From Saccharopolyspora kobensis (GTDB lineage Bacteria; Actinomycetota; Actinomycetes; Mycobacteriales; Pseudonocardiaceae): a DNA stretch of 64,000 nt. Below the pieces are notes generated by a model. It had not been told where the DNA came from. It saw only the letters and a program-made list of their open reading frames with translations, and did no database searches. Location of the stretch: positions 62,001 to 126,000 of the forward strand of contig NZ_FNVB01000011.1 of assembly GCF_900108315.1 (NCBI RefSeq), in the 5' to 3' direction. Positions 1 through 7,953 of this stretch are shown piece after piece (position 1 is the stretch's first letter; each line of letters begins with the position of its first letter). The position numbers were made by a program, and so were the translations under genes.

Positions 1-672
1 GTCGTTCTTGCTGAACTCCAGGAACAGCAGGATGCTCAGCGCGGCCATCACCGGCCACTGGCGCCGCAGCAGCCCCTGCATCGGCGAGTCCTGGAAGCGG
101 CTCCGGCCGGGCCAGTTCCCGCGCAGGTACAGGCCGGTGCCGGTGGCCAGGAGCAGTTGCAGGACCCCGAAGGACAGCGTCGACTCCAGGTCGCCGTCCG
201 AGTAGGTCGCCACCTTCATCCGGACCACGACCGAGGCCAGGCAGGCCAGCACGAGCACGGCGGTGACCGGGATGGCCTTGCGCAGCGAGCTGGCCCGGAA
301 GAGGTAGAGGACCAGCAGCAGCCCGGCGGCGTTCTCCGTCGGCAGTATCTCCGCGAGACCGAGGTGGTAGACCTCCGAGCGGGTCAGCACCAGCACCCCG
401 GTGTTGCCGATCAGCGCGAGTGCCGCGAGCAGTCCACATCGGACCGGTCGCCGCCTGCCGAGCACGGCGAGCAGCGCCATCGCGGTGATGCCGGGGATCA
501 ACAGCGGCCCGCCGCGCTGGTAGCCGCCGATGCTGATCAGCGCCAGCGCGTCGCCGCACAGCACCAGGCCGAGCAACGCCGCGAAGATCCACTGCTCGCG
601 CAGCAAGCTGCCGAACCGGTGCCACCAGGGCGCGTCCGGTCCGGTTCCGTTGGGCGTCGCGAAACTGCTCAC
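1..672 (-). CDS. Membrane N-terminus of a probable sensor histidine kinase (partial)
   Basis: The frame opens at a GTG at 672 and stays open leftwards for 224 codons to the window edge, so only the N-terminal part is visible. It begins with a short polar head (VSSFATPNGTGPDAPWW). Several hydrophobic segments follow, for example WIFAALLGLVLCGDALALI and VTAVLVLACLASVVV, separated by short Arg-rich loops. This looks like the multi-span sensor part of actinobacterial NarL-type histidine kinases; the kinase domain would lie outside the window. It is divergent from an ATPase/FtsX permease pair, a common arrangement for two-component systems controlling peptide or antibiotic exporters. Kinase identity is inference; another polytopic membrane protein cannot be excluded. 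Confidence 0.55.
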   Translation of the reverse strand, partial: MSSFATPNGTGPDAPWWHRFGSLLREQWIFAALLGLVLCGDALALISIGGYQRGGPLLIPGITAMALLAVLGRRRPVRCGLLAALALIGNTGVLVLTRSEVYHLGLAEILPTENAAGLLLVLYLFRASSLRKAIPVTAVLVLACLASVVVRMKVATYSDGDLESTLSFGVLQLLLATGTGLYLRGNWPGRSRFQDSPMQGLLRRQWPVMAALSILLFLEFSKND

Positions 673-710
673 GCTGAAACGGTAGTCCGTGCGCCGGCTC
701 GGGCACCTTG

Positions 711-783
711 GCCGATCGGCTTGAACAACCTGGCCGATCGGCCGACCTCCGGCGCGCGATCAGCGGCCCGCAGGCCGATCCGG
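711..783. promoter_or_regulatory. Dyad cluster GGCCGATCGGCC upstream of the ABC operon
   Basis: The gap between the divergent genes holds GCCGATCGGC at 711-720 and the 12-bp perfect palindrome GGCCGATCGGCC at 732-743. Their centres are 22 bp apart, two helical turns. A degraded copy (GGCCGATCCGG) lies at 773-783. The same motif recurs at 3873-3943 after the operon. It is probably the operator of the local regulator, perhaps a NarL-type response regulator encoded left of the window. Confidence 0.5.
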
Positions 784-879
784 AATCTGCTCCCGCCGAC
801 CAGTCTTGGTGACATCGCGGCGGCCCGCCCCGAGCGGCGCCCCATCACCCAGAGCAGTGCACACGAGCAGGAGGAAGAC

Positions 880-1587
880 ATGTCGGCTCCCATGGCCGCG
901 CAGCGGCCCGGAGATCCGTTCCTGGTGGGACGGGGGCTGGTGAAGAACTACGGCGCGTACCGCGCGCTGGCCGGTGTGGACATCTCCCTCCGCGCCGGTG
1001 AGGTGGCCGCGATCGTGGGGCCCTCCGGATCCGGCAAGACCACGCTGCTGCACGTGCTGGCCGGCATCCTGCGCCCGGACGGCGGGGAGGTCCTGCTCGA
1101 CGGGCACCGCATCGACCAGCTCGGCGAGGCCAAGCGCAGCGCGCTGCGCAGGCACGAGTTCGGCTTCGTCTTCCAGCAGGGCATGCTGGTCGGCGAGCTG
1201 ACCGCGGCCGAGAACACCGCGTTGCCGCTGCTGCTGGCCGGTGCCAACCGCAAGCAGGCGATGGCCGGTGCGCGGGACTGGCTGGGGCGGCTCGGCCTCG
1301 GTGGCATGGAGGACCGGCTGCCCGGTGAGCTCTCCGGTGGTCAGGCGCAGCGGGTCGCGATCGCGCGGGCGCTCGCCCACCGGCCGAAGGTGATCTTCGC
1401 CGACGAACCCACCGGCGCGCTGGACACGCGCACCGGCGAGGAGACGACCAATGCGCTCTTCGCCGCCGCTGCCGCCACCAACGCGGCGGTGGTGATCGTG
1501 ACGCACGACCGCGAACTGGCGGCCAAGGCGGGCCGGGTCGTGGAGATCCGCGACGGGCTGATCGCCGGCGGGGTGATGGCCGCATGA
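880..1587 (+). CDS. ABC transporter ATP-binding protein (MacB/LolD type)
   Basis: A 235-residue ATPase that would energise the permease encoded directly downstream. Walker A is GPSGSGKT (about residues 47-54), the Q-loop lies near FVFQQ (98-102), the signature LSGGQ at 152-156, Walker B VIFADE at 172-177 with the D-loop ALD, and the H-loop is VTHD. The ATG at 880 is chosen because GAGGAAG precedes it by a few bases; the open frame runs further upstream but without similarity. Its stop overlaps the permease start by four bases (ATGA), so the two are translationally coupled. Family members move lipids, lipoproteins, peptides or antibiotics; the substrate here is unknown. Confidence 0.93.
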   Translation: MSAPMAAQRPGDPFLVGRGLVKNYGAYRALAGVDISLRAGEVAAIVGPSGSGKTTLLHVLAGILRPDGGEVLLDGHRIDQLGEAKRSALRRHEFGFVFQQGMLVGELTAAENTALPLLLAGANRKQAMAGARDWLGRLGLGGMEDRLPGELSGGQAQRVAIARALAHRPKVIFADEPTGALDTRTGEETTNALFAAAAATNAAVVIVTHDRELAAKAGRVVEIRDGLIAGGVMAA

Positions 1588-3806
1588 ATCCGGTGCAGTT
1601 GGCGCTGCGGGTGCTGCGCGTGGACTCGCGCAGCCGCCTGTCCGCCTTGCTCACCGCTGCGGGCGTCGCGGTGGCCACCGCGCTCGTCCTGTTCCTGGCG
1701 ACCCTGCCGAACGCGACGGATGCCCGGATGGAGCGCTCGGCGTGGCAGCAGGGCTCGGTCGGCGAGCACGGCGTGACGCTGACCAGCCGGGACTTCTTCC
1801 AGAACCAGACCATCACGCGGCTGGACGTCTCCGGCACCGCGGACCCGGCCAACCCGGCTCCGAACTACCCCGCGCCCGGCGAGGTGCTGCTCTCGCCGCG
1901 GCTGGCCGACCTGGCGGGGAAGTACCCGAGCCACGAGCTCGCCGACCGGTTCGCCGGCAAGGTGATCGGCACGCTCGACGAGAACCACCTCAAGTTCCCC
2001 GAGCAGCTGGTCGCCGTCGTCGGCCACCCACCGGGAACGGTGGACGCCGAGGCCGCGGAGATCTCCGGCTTCGGGGCGGTCGACACCAGCGACTTCCTCC
2101 TGAAGTTCATGTCCGGGGTCGGCATCGTGCTGCTGGCGATCCCGAGCATGGTGCTCGTCGCCTCGGCCGCCCGCCTGACCGCGGCGCGTCGGGAACGGCG
2201 GCTGGCGGCGCTGCGGTTGGCCGGTGCGACACCGGGTCAGGTGATCGGCGTGGTCACCGCCGAGACGGCCGTCGCCGCCGTGGTGGGCACCGTCGTCGGC
2301 CTGCTGCTGAGCTGGCCGCTGCGCTACCTCGGCGTGGTGATCCCGTGGGGCGGCGGGACCTGGCTGCTCAGCGACTTCACCCCGTCTCCGATCACCGTGG
2401 TGCTGATCGGATTGCTGATCCCGACGCTGGTCGTGGTGGCCGCGGTGCTGGGTCTGCGCCGCGTCGTGCGCGCCCCGCTCGGCGCGGCGATGAGCCACGT
2501 GCCGAAGCGGCCGAAGGCGTGGCGCTTGCTCGCCCTGGTGGCCGCGGGCGCGTTCTTCCTCTTCGGGCTGTGGACGGCGGAGGAGACCGGTGGGCTCGGG
2601 TTCCTGCTCGCAGCGCTGGCCGCGGTGCTCCTGTCGGCCTCCATCGTCGGCCCGTGGCTGACCGGGATGCTCGGCTCGCTGTTCGCCTCGATGTGGCGCA
2701 AGCCGTCGATGCTGCTGGCGGGCAGGCGACTGCGCAGCGATCCGAAGGCGGCCTACCGCTCGGTGTCGGGCATCGTGCTGGCGGTCTTCGTCGGCTCGAT
2801 GGCGCTGACGCTGCTGCCGAGCTTCGAGACGTTCGCCGGTGGCGGCCGCTCCTTCAAGGACCCGGTGCTGTACCTGGACGTCCCTACGGCGGGCGCGGTC
2901 GAGCAGGAACAACGCATCAAGGACCAGCTGGCGAGCAGCGGTACCGCCGCAACGGTGGTGCGCGCCGAGAACGTCATCCTGGAAGACCCCGACGGGAACA
3001 TCGCGGTCGGTCTGGTGCTGAGCTGCCAGGACGCCGCCGCCGTCACCCGCTTCGGCGTCGGGGACTGCGCGGGGCCGCCTGCGGTGTGGACGGCCGCCGG
3101 CCAGCCGCTGCCGAGCGCCGGTCTGAAGGTCCAGTCCACCCCGCCGTCGGGCGTCGACGACCCGCAGACGCAGGAGATCGTGCTGCCCGACGGGGTGCCG
3201 GTGCGCCAGATGGGCGAGCAGGACCCGGAGGTCGACGGCTCGGTGATCATCGATCCGGCGCTCGTCCCCGCGTTCACCGAGCACGGGGAGACCACCCTGG
3301 CGGTCAAGCCGGCGAACGAAGCGGACCGCGAGAAGGTGCGCACGGCGCTCGCGACGGCCCTGCCCGGGGAGCGGTTCAACAGCCGTGAGCTGCGGCTCTA
3401 CGAGCAGCAGACGATGCTCGGCGACCTCAAGCGGATCACCGCGATCGGGCTCGGGCTGACCGCGCTGCTGGCCGGTGCCAGCGCGGCGATCACGGCGGCG
3501 TCGTCCGTGGTCGACCGGCGGCGCACCTTCAGCGCGCTGATCGCCGCGGGAACCCCGGTGCGGATGCTCGGCCGGGCGCTGAGGACCGAAGCGGCGCTGC
3601 CCGCGATGGTCGCGACGATCGGGGCGGGCGTGGCCGGAACGGCGGTAGCGGCCGGGATCTTCACGCTGTTCGGCGACTACCCGGTGGTGATCAGCGGCTG
3701 GATCCTGGCGCCGGTGGTCATCGGGATGGTCGTGGCGGTGCTCGCGTCCTCCAGCAGCGGGCCGATGCTGCGCCGGATCAGCGCGGAGCGCATCAGCGAC
3801 GAGTAG
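1584..3806 (+). CDS. FtsX/MacB-family ABC transporter permease
   Basis: A 740-residue membrane protein, partner of the upstream ATPase (4-base overlap). The layout is a first membrane helix near residues 20-42 (LLTAAGVAVATALVLFLATL), an extracytoplasmic domain, a first FtsX helix bundle at about 180-300, a further membrane hinge (AFFLFGLWTAEE region), a second extracytoplasmic domain, and a C-terminal FtsX bundle at about 620-725. The duplicated FtsX layout is typical of large actinobacterial permeases that act in pairs with a LolD-like ATPase, often under two-component control and linked to envelope-stress or antimicrobial-peptide resistance. The substrate cannot be read from the sequence. 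Confidence 0.9.
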   Translation: MNPVQLALRVLRVDSRSRLSALLTAAGVAVATALVLFLATLPNATDARMERSAWQQGSVGEHGVTLTSRDFFQNQTITRLDVSGTADPANPAPNYPAPGEVLLSPRLADLAGKYPSHELADRFAGKVIGTLDENHLKFPEQLVAVVGHPPGTVDAEAAEISGFGAVDTSDFLLKFMSGVGIVLLAIPSMVLVASAARLTAARRERRLAALRLAGATPGQVIGVVTAETAVAAVVGTVVGLLLSWPLRYLGVVIPWGGGTWLLSDFTPSPITVVLIGLLIPTLVVVAAVLGLRRVVRAPLGAAMSHVPKRPKAWRLLALVAAGAFFLFGLWTAEETGGLGFLLAALAAVLLSASIVGPWLTGMLGSLFASMWRKPSMLLAGRRLRSDPKAAYRSVSGIVLAVFVGSMALTLLPSFETFAGGGRSFKDPVLYLDVPTAGAVEQEQRIKDQLASSGTAATVVRAENVILEDPDGNIAVGLVLSCQDAAAVTRFGVGDCAGPPAVWTAAGQPLPSAGLKVQSTPPSGVDDPQTQEIVLPDGVPVRQMGEQDPEVDGSVIIDPALVPAFTEHGETTLAVKPANEADREKVRTALATALPGERFNSRELRLYEQQTMLGDLKRITAIGLGLTALLAGASAAITAASSVVDRRRTFSALIAAGTPVRMLGRALRTEAALPAMVATIGAGVAGTAVAAGIFTLFGDYPVVISGWILAPVVIGMVVAVLASSSSGPMLRRISAERISDE

Positions 3807-3872
3807 ACCAACGGCAGGTCGGTGTGCGGGCACGGTCGGGAACGGCCGTGCCCGCACACGCATGTCCTGCCA

Positions 3873-3943
3873 GCCGATCGGCCGGTCCGCCACCGCCCGG
3901 GACTGGCCGATCGGTCAGCCGGCCCGGCCACCTGACCGATCCG
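3873..3943. promoter_or_regulatory. Second GCCGATCGGC dyad cluster
   Basis: GCCGATCGGC at 3873-3882, TGGCCGATCGGTCA at 3904-3917 and a degraded ACCGATCCG at 3935-3943 lie downstream of the permease and 90-160 bases upstream of a small possible membrane ORF at 4034. The motif matches that at 711-783, so a second transcription unit under the same regulator may begin here. Confidence 0.45.
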
Positions 3944-4033
3944 CCGACCCCCTGCCGGAAGCGAAGCTTGTGGTGTCAACGCGAAAGCGGCGCGATCAGC
4001 GGAGCGCCCGGAGCCAGGAAGGTCGGGATTGAA

Positions 4034-4300
4034 ATGGTCACCACCATCTTCTCCATCATCGGAGCCGTCCTCGCAGTCGCCGTGCTGCTGCTCATGTCGA
4101 TCAGCTCGGTCCTGCCGGACCTGATGGAGCGCTTCGCGGCGCGCCGGGACGCGGGCGACGCGGTCACTCGGCGGGCGGATCGGTCCCGAGGCAGCGCCGG
4201 TTCAGCCTCGACAGCTCGTCGTAGCGCGGTTGCCTCGGTGCGGGGGACTGGAAGTCACGCGGTGCTCCCTGCCGGGCACGGCGGTTCGCTTCCCTGGTGA
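4034..4300 (+). CDS. Possible small membrane protein
   Basis: The ATG at 4034 follows a purine-rich stretch (CCAGGAAGG). The first 30 residues form one clear hydrophobic segment (IFSIIGAVLAVAVLLLMS), then a charged tail (LMERFAARRDAGD). The tail overlaps the 3' end of the opposite-strand NOS gene by 137 bases and is low in complexity, so the C-terminal half may not be conserved. Support comes mainly from the N-terminal segment and the regulatory dyads upstream. It could be a regulated small membrane peptide or a chance frame. Confidence 0.33.
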   Translation: MVTTIFSIIGAVLAVAVLLLMSISSVLPDLMERFAARRDAGDAVTRRADRSRGSAGSASTARRSAVASVRGTGSHAVLPAGHGGSLPW

Positions 4301-5444
4301 CGCTGAACATCGGCCGGGAGGTGCCGGGGCGCTGCCCGGAGCGCAGCCAGGCCAGTCGGTGCAGGGCTTCGCTGTGGTGATCGGTGATCGTGACCCGCGC
4401 GGAGTCGAAGGAGTACAGCACGGCCCGGTTGATCTCCACGATCGCCCGGTCCCGCCACAGGGTCCGCTCGGTGGAGGTGTCCATGCCCAGTCGTTCGGCG
4501 ACGTGCCTGGTGATGCCGTAGGCGTTCTCGTCGGCCAGTCCGCGGGTGCCGATCTCGGTTCCGACGAACCAGGTGTTGAACGGCGCGGCCGGGTAGCGGA
4601 TTCCACCGATGTCCAACTGCATGTTGCTGATCAGCGGCACGGTGTGCCAACGCAGTCCGAGCTCGGCGAACCACGGGTGTTCCGGGTGTTCCAGCGGAAC
4701 CTCCTGCACCACGTCGCGGGGCAGGGGAACCAGCTTGATGCCCTCGTGGGCGGTTTCCACCACGAGCGGCAGGTGGTCGAAGCGGCCGCGCTGAACCGGC
4801 GGTTTCCAGCCCATCCGCTGGACTTCCGCGGTGAAGCCGCTGTAGCGCGCGTCGCCGAGCACTCCGCCGCCGGACATCGCGTAACCGGCGTAGCGCACCA
4901 CCTGCTCGTTCCAGATGCGCGGGCCGGGGTTGCCGGGGGAGTCCGGGGCGAAGACGGTGACCAACGGCTGGATCCGGCCGGCGTTGGTGGCCAGCCGGAG
5001 GTGTTCGAAGCATTCGCTGGCGATGGCCGAGCCGTGGCGAAGCCCGCGCAGGTCGCGGACTTTCAGCCGGCGCCACGGAACTCCGCTGGTGCACCAACCG
5101 CTGTCGCGGAGCGCGACTCGCGCGCCGTAGGCGAGTTCGGGGCCGGTGTGCCGGTAGGTGCCGGTCGCGGCGATCGAGCGGCGCACCTCGGTCAGCCGTT
5201 CGGCCAGCGATCCGGCCTTCGGGTGTGCGTCGTGGAAGGCGCGCAGGAACTCCTCGGCGGCTGAGACGTCCGTGGTCGAATCCGTCCGCACGAGCGCGCT
5301 CGAAGAAGGGCTGTCGCCGGACTCGCCGACCTCGCACACAACGTCCAGAGCTTGCTCGGGCGGCCGTTGCTGGATCGGGATCACTTCATCACGGGTAACC
5401 GTCACGGGCCGGAAACGTAGTCGCGATCGGCGCTTACTCGTCAC
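4164..5444 (-). CDS. nos: Divergent bacterial nitric oxide synthase oxygenase
   Basis: Oxygenase-only NOS homologue; the family oxidises L-arginine to NO and citrulline using heme and a pterin, with electrons from separate reductases. Family hallmarks are the N-terminal AEEFLRAFHDAHP, the heme-ligand region GWCTSGVPW, the RYAGYAMSGG and DARYSGFTAEVQRMGW blocks, PLISNMQLDIGGIRY, the substrate-Glu motif FNTWFVGTEIG followed by LADENAYG, and ITDHH. Two points are odd. The residues around the heme Cys differ from the usual RCIGR. After ITDHH the protein goes almost directly to a short RPMFSV segment, so the usual GDWxWLIPP pterin/dimer segment is missing or strongly shortened. The GTG at 5444 is chosen for its upstream GGAAAGAAG; alternatives are the ATG at 5495 or GTG at 5291. 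The gap to the next gene, from about 5536 to 5580, is AT-rich with TCGCT/AGCGA arms. Confidence 0.82.
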   Translation of the reverse strand: MTSKRRSRLRFRPVTVTRDEVIPIQQRPPEQALDVVCEVGESGDSPSSSALVRTDSTTDVSAAEEFLRAFHDAHPKAGSLAERLTEVRRSIAATGTYRHTGPELAYGARVALRDSGWCTSGVPWRRLKVRDLRGLRHGSAIASECFEHLRLATNAGRIQPLVTVFAPDSPGNPGPRIWNEQVVRYAGYAMSGGGVLGDARYSGFTAEVQRMGWKPPVQRGRFDHLPLVVETAHEGIKLVPLPRDVVQEVPLEHPEHPWFAELGLRWHTVPLISNMQLDIGGIRYPAAPFNTWFVGTEIGTRGLADENAYGITRHVAERLGMDTSTERTLWRDRAIVEINRAVLYSFDSARVTITDHHSEALHRLAWLRSGQRPGTSRPMFSVTREANRRARQGAPRDFQSPAPRQPRYDELSRLNRRCLGTDPPAE

Positions 5445-5658
5445 TCCAGCGGCACTCTTCTTTCCGGTGAAATTACTGGCCACGATCGTAGCCATGACAA
5501 CCGGACGTGAACGGCTTCGGCCAGCATGCAGCTGAACTTGATCGCTCAATCAAGCGAATTGTTATCTGTTGATCTTCGTCCTCGGACGGCTCGCCGCACC
5601 GCCACCAGGAGCGATCGCGAGGTCCGGAAGACGCCAGCCACCGGCGTCCGCAGCGGCG

Positions 5659-6129
5659 ATGCTGAGTGCTGTGACCGATCAGAGCAACACCAAGACGATC
5701 TTGAAGCGGATGTACGCGGCAGAGGCCGAGTACCTGCTGGCGGGCGGGCCCGGCAGCGCCGACTTCGAACCCCTCGCCGGACACTTCTCGCCAGAGGTCG
5801 TGCTGCACCAGGCTGAAGCGCTGCCCTACGGCGGGACCTGGCGCGGCCACGCGGACTTGGAGCGGTTCTTCGCCGCGATGAGCCGGACCTGGGCGGTGTT
5901 CGAGTTCGTCGAGCAGGAGTTCGTCGCCACCGACGAGGACACCGGGACCGCGGTGGTGCTCACCCAGGTGCGAGCCCGTTCCCGCGCCACCGGCCGCGAG
6001 CTGGAATTCCCGATCCTGCAAACGATCACCGTCCGGGACGACCGGATCGCCGAAGTCCGCCCGTTCTACTGGGACACCGCGGCGATAGCCGCAGCCTGCA
6101 CGCCCGAGCAGGCAACGCCGCAGCGCTGA
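5659..6129 (+). CDS. SnoaL/NTF2-like protein
   Basis: A 156-residue protein with the compact alpha+beta cone layout of SnoaL-like or ketosteroid-isomerase-like proteins: N-terminal helices with KRMYAAEAEYLL, then HFSPEVVLHQAEALPYGGTWRGHADLERFFAAM, and a C-terminal sheet ending in VRPFYWDTAAI. Polyketide-type members are cyclases or hydrolases; most small stand-alone copies have no known substrate. It is divergent from the NOS gene. The start could be the ATG at 5659 or the GTG at 5671, neither with a strong ribosome site. Confidence 0.75.
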   Translation: MLSAVTDQSNTKTILKRMYAAEAEYLLAGGPGSADFEPLAGHFSPEVVLHQAEALPYGGTWRGHADLERFFAAMSRTWAVFEFVEQEFVATDEDTGTAVVLTQVRARSRATGRELEFPILQTITVRDDRIAEVRPFYWDTAAIAAACTPEQATPQR

Positions 6130-6157
6130 ACCGAACTCGCGGCGGCCGAACGAACCT

Positions 6158-6184
6158 CCCCGGGCAGTGACCGGCTGCCCGGGG
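6158..6184. terminator. Hairpin between convergent genes
   Basis: CCCCGGGCAG (6158-6167) and CTGCCCGGGG (6175-6184) form a perfect 10-bp stem with a 7-base loop. It lies between the SnoaL-like gene and the opposing acetyltransferase gene, consistent with a bidirectional terminator without a U tract, as is usual in high-GC actinobacteria. Confidence 0.7.
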
Positions 6185-6201
6185 CAGCCACGACCGGGCC
6201 C

Positions 6202-6651
6202 TCAGACGGGCTGGCGCGCCATGAAGACGTCCACCGGATCCTCGGACTCGATGAAGAACCCGTGCCGTTCGTACAGCCGCAGCGCCGGGCTGCCCTGCAA
6301 CACGTTCAGCCGCACCAGCAGCCCATCGCGGTCGCACTGCTCGAGCAGCAAGCGCAGCACGCCCGAACCGATGCCACTGCCCTGCAGGCGCGGGTCGAGG
6401 TAGAAGTGCTCCAGCCAGTGGGCGTCCTCGGCCGGTCGCAGAGCCACGCAGCCGGCGAACGCGCTGTCCACTTCGATCACCTGGGTGCAAGAGGGATCGA
6501 ACCCGTCGCGCAGCCGCTGCCGGACGCGCTGCTCGTCGTACCGGCCGAGCCGCTCCAGATCCGCCCGCAGCACCACGGCACGCAGTTCGGCCACCGCCTC
6601 GACGTCGGCCTCCGAAGCCGCTCGGACATCCCAGCTCACCACGGGCGTCAC
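6202..6651 (-). CDS. GNAT-family N-acetyltransferase
   Basis: A 149-residue single-domain GNAT acetyltransferase. The acetyl-CoA motif A is YLDPRLQGSGIGSGVL (a Q/RxxGxG/A variant), preceded by the strand HWLEHFYLD, and motif B is LRLYERHGFF. Such enzymes transfer acetyl groups from acetyl-CoA to small amines or protein N-termini; the substrate cannot be told. The GTG at 6651 is the first start in frame and gives the usual length. It lies just downstream of the DinB-family gene on the same strand, 16 bases away, so the two are probably cotranscribed. Confidence 0.85.
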   Translation of the reverse strand: MTPVVSWDVRAASEADVEAVAELRAVVLRADLERLGRYDEQRVRQRLRDGFDPSCTQVIEVDSAFAGCVALRPAEDAHWLEHFYLDPRLQGSGIGSGVLRLLLEQCDRDGLLVRLNVLQGSPALRLYERHGFFIESEDPVDVFMARQPV

Positions 6652-6667
6652 GCTACTTCGGGCTGTC

Positions 6668-7171
6668 CTAGCGCCCGACGGAGCCGTCGATGTGCTCGCG
6701 GAGGATGTCCGCGTGGCCTGCGTGCCGCGCGGTTTCCTCGATCATGTGCAGCAGGATCCAGCGCATCGATGGCGGAGCCGCCTCGAGCACCGAGCGCGCG
6801 CCAGGCGTGCCCAGGTCGCCGCACGCCAGAGCGATCTCGTTGCTCCGCCGGATCGCTTGCCGGTAGGCGCTGATCAGCTCGTCAGCGGTTTCCCCGGCGG
6901 TGGGCCGCGCCTGGTCGTCCAGAACCGGCACGTCGAGACCGGCGTAGGAGAACTCGAACCAGTTCGCCTCGACCGCGGTCAGGTGCTTGATCAGGCCGAG
7001 CACGCTGGTGCCGGAGGCGACTCCGGGAGTGCGGGCCTGCTGGTCGGAGAGACCGGCTGCTTTGGCGATGACGGCTTCCCGGAGGTAGTCCAGGAAGGCC
7101 AGCAGCATCGTCCGCTCGTCGGTGTTGACGTCCGGCGGCCCGAGATCACTGCGCGGTGCGAGGTCGGTCAT
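6668..7171 (-). CDS. DinB-superfamily protein (DUF664)
   Basis: A 167-residue predicted four-helix protein. Features are the N-terminal ERTMLLAFLDYLREAVI, the first likely metal ligand in LIKHLTAVEANWFEF, and a C-terminal ILLHMIEETARHAGHADILRE that supplies the other two His residues of the DinB/YfiT metal triad. Actinobacterial members include mycothiol-dependent transferases and other thiol S-transferases; the co-substrate is not determined here. The ATG at 7171 is used. Its start is 17 bases from the end of trmB, suggesting a trmB-DinB-GNAT transcription unit. Confidence 0.85.
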   Translation of the reverse strand: MTDLAPRSDLGPPDVNTDERTMLLAFLDYLREAVIAKAAGLSDQQARTPGVASGTSVLGLIKHLTAVEANWFEFSYAGLDVPVLDDQARPTAGETADELISAYRQAIRRSNEIALACGDLGTPGARSVLEAAPPSMRWILLHMIEETARHAGHADILREHIDGSVGR

Positions 7172-7188
7172 GCCGCGACGGTACGCGT

Positions 7189-7902
7189 TCAGACGCGCTC
7201 GAAGATCAGGTCGCGGATCTCCCGGCCTTCCTCGTGCGCCCGGTTCTCGAACTTCGTGACCGGCCGCCACTCCGGCCGCGGCGCCCAGCCGCCGGGCTCG
7301 TCGGCGTAGCGGTTGCGCAGCTGCGACTCGCCCTGGCAGACCTCCAGCATCTGCTCGGCGTAGTTCTCCCAGTCGGTGGCCAGGTGCAGCACCCCGCCCG
7401 GCTTGAGCCGGGAGGCGATCAGCGCCACCGACTCGGACTGGACCAGCCGCCGCTTGTGGTGGCGCTTCTTCGGCCACGGGTCGGGGAAGTAGATGCGGAC
7501 CTCGTCCAGCGACTCCGGCTCGAGGTGCTCGCGGAGCAGCACGAGCGCGTCGCCGCGCAGCAGCCGGAGGTTGGTGACCTCCAGCTTCTCCGCGCGCAAC
7601 ATGAGCTGCGCCAGGCCGGGCTTGTAGACCTCGACCGCCAGGTAGTTGGCCTCGGGCTGGGCGGCCACCAGCTGCGCGGTCGTCTCCCCCATGCCGGAAC
7701 CGATCTCCAGCACGACCGGCGCCGAGCGGCCGAACCAGGACGCCACGTCCAGCGGGCCTGCCGGCAGCGCGGTCACCTCGGAGCCCAGTTCGGCCCAGTG
7801 GCGGTCCCAGGCCCGCTGCTGGCCCACCGTCATCCGCTCGCCCCGCTGGACGTAGCTCACGACAGTACGACGGAAAGGAACCTGCTGGTCAGAGGCGTTC
7901 AC
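7189..7902 (-). CDS. trmB: tRNA (guanine46-N7)-methyltransferase
   Basis: SAM-dependent enzyme that makes m7G46 in tRNA variable loops. The sequence shows RRTVVSYVQRGERMT near the start, the SAM-binding motif VVLEIGSGMGETT, the YLAVEVYKPG acidic strand, the family signature YFPDPWPKKRHHKRRL, and the C-terminal TKFENRAHEEGREI with the substrate-binding region. A GTG at 7902 gives 237 residues and fits the family; an upstream TTG at 7920 is the only other option. It is first in a unit with the DinB-like and GNAT genes. Confidence 0.95.
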   Translation of the reverse strand: MNASDQQVPFRRTVVSYVQRGERMTVGQQRAWDRHWAELGSEVTALPAGPLDVASWFGRSAPVVLEIGSGMGETTAQLVAAQPEANYLAVEVYKPGLAQLMLRAEKLEVTNLRLLRGDALVLLREHLEPESLDEVRIYFPDPWPKKRHHKRRLVQSESVALIASRLKPGGVLHLATDWENYAEQMLEVCQGESQLRNRYADEPGGWAPRPEWRPVTKFENRAHEEGREIRDLIFERV

Positions 7903-7953
7903 GGGGAGCCAGTATGGCAAACCGGCCGCTCGCGCCGAGCAGCGCGGTGCCGG

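Noticed and set aside
1341..3893. 850-residue minus-strand ORF opposite the permease
   Set aside because: It is Arg/His/Pro-rich, has no ribosome site and lies wholly opposite two recognised genes, so it is a shadow. The same holds for the other long antisense frames, for example 16155-18563, 19624-22923 and 58006-60339.
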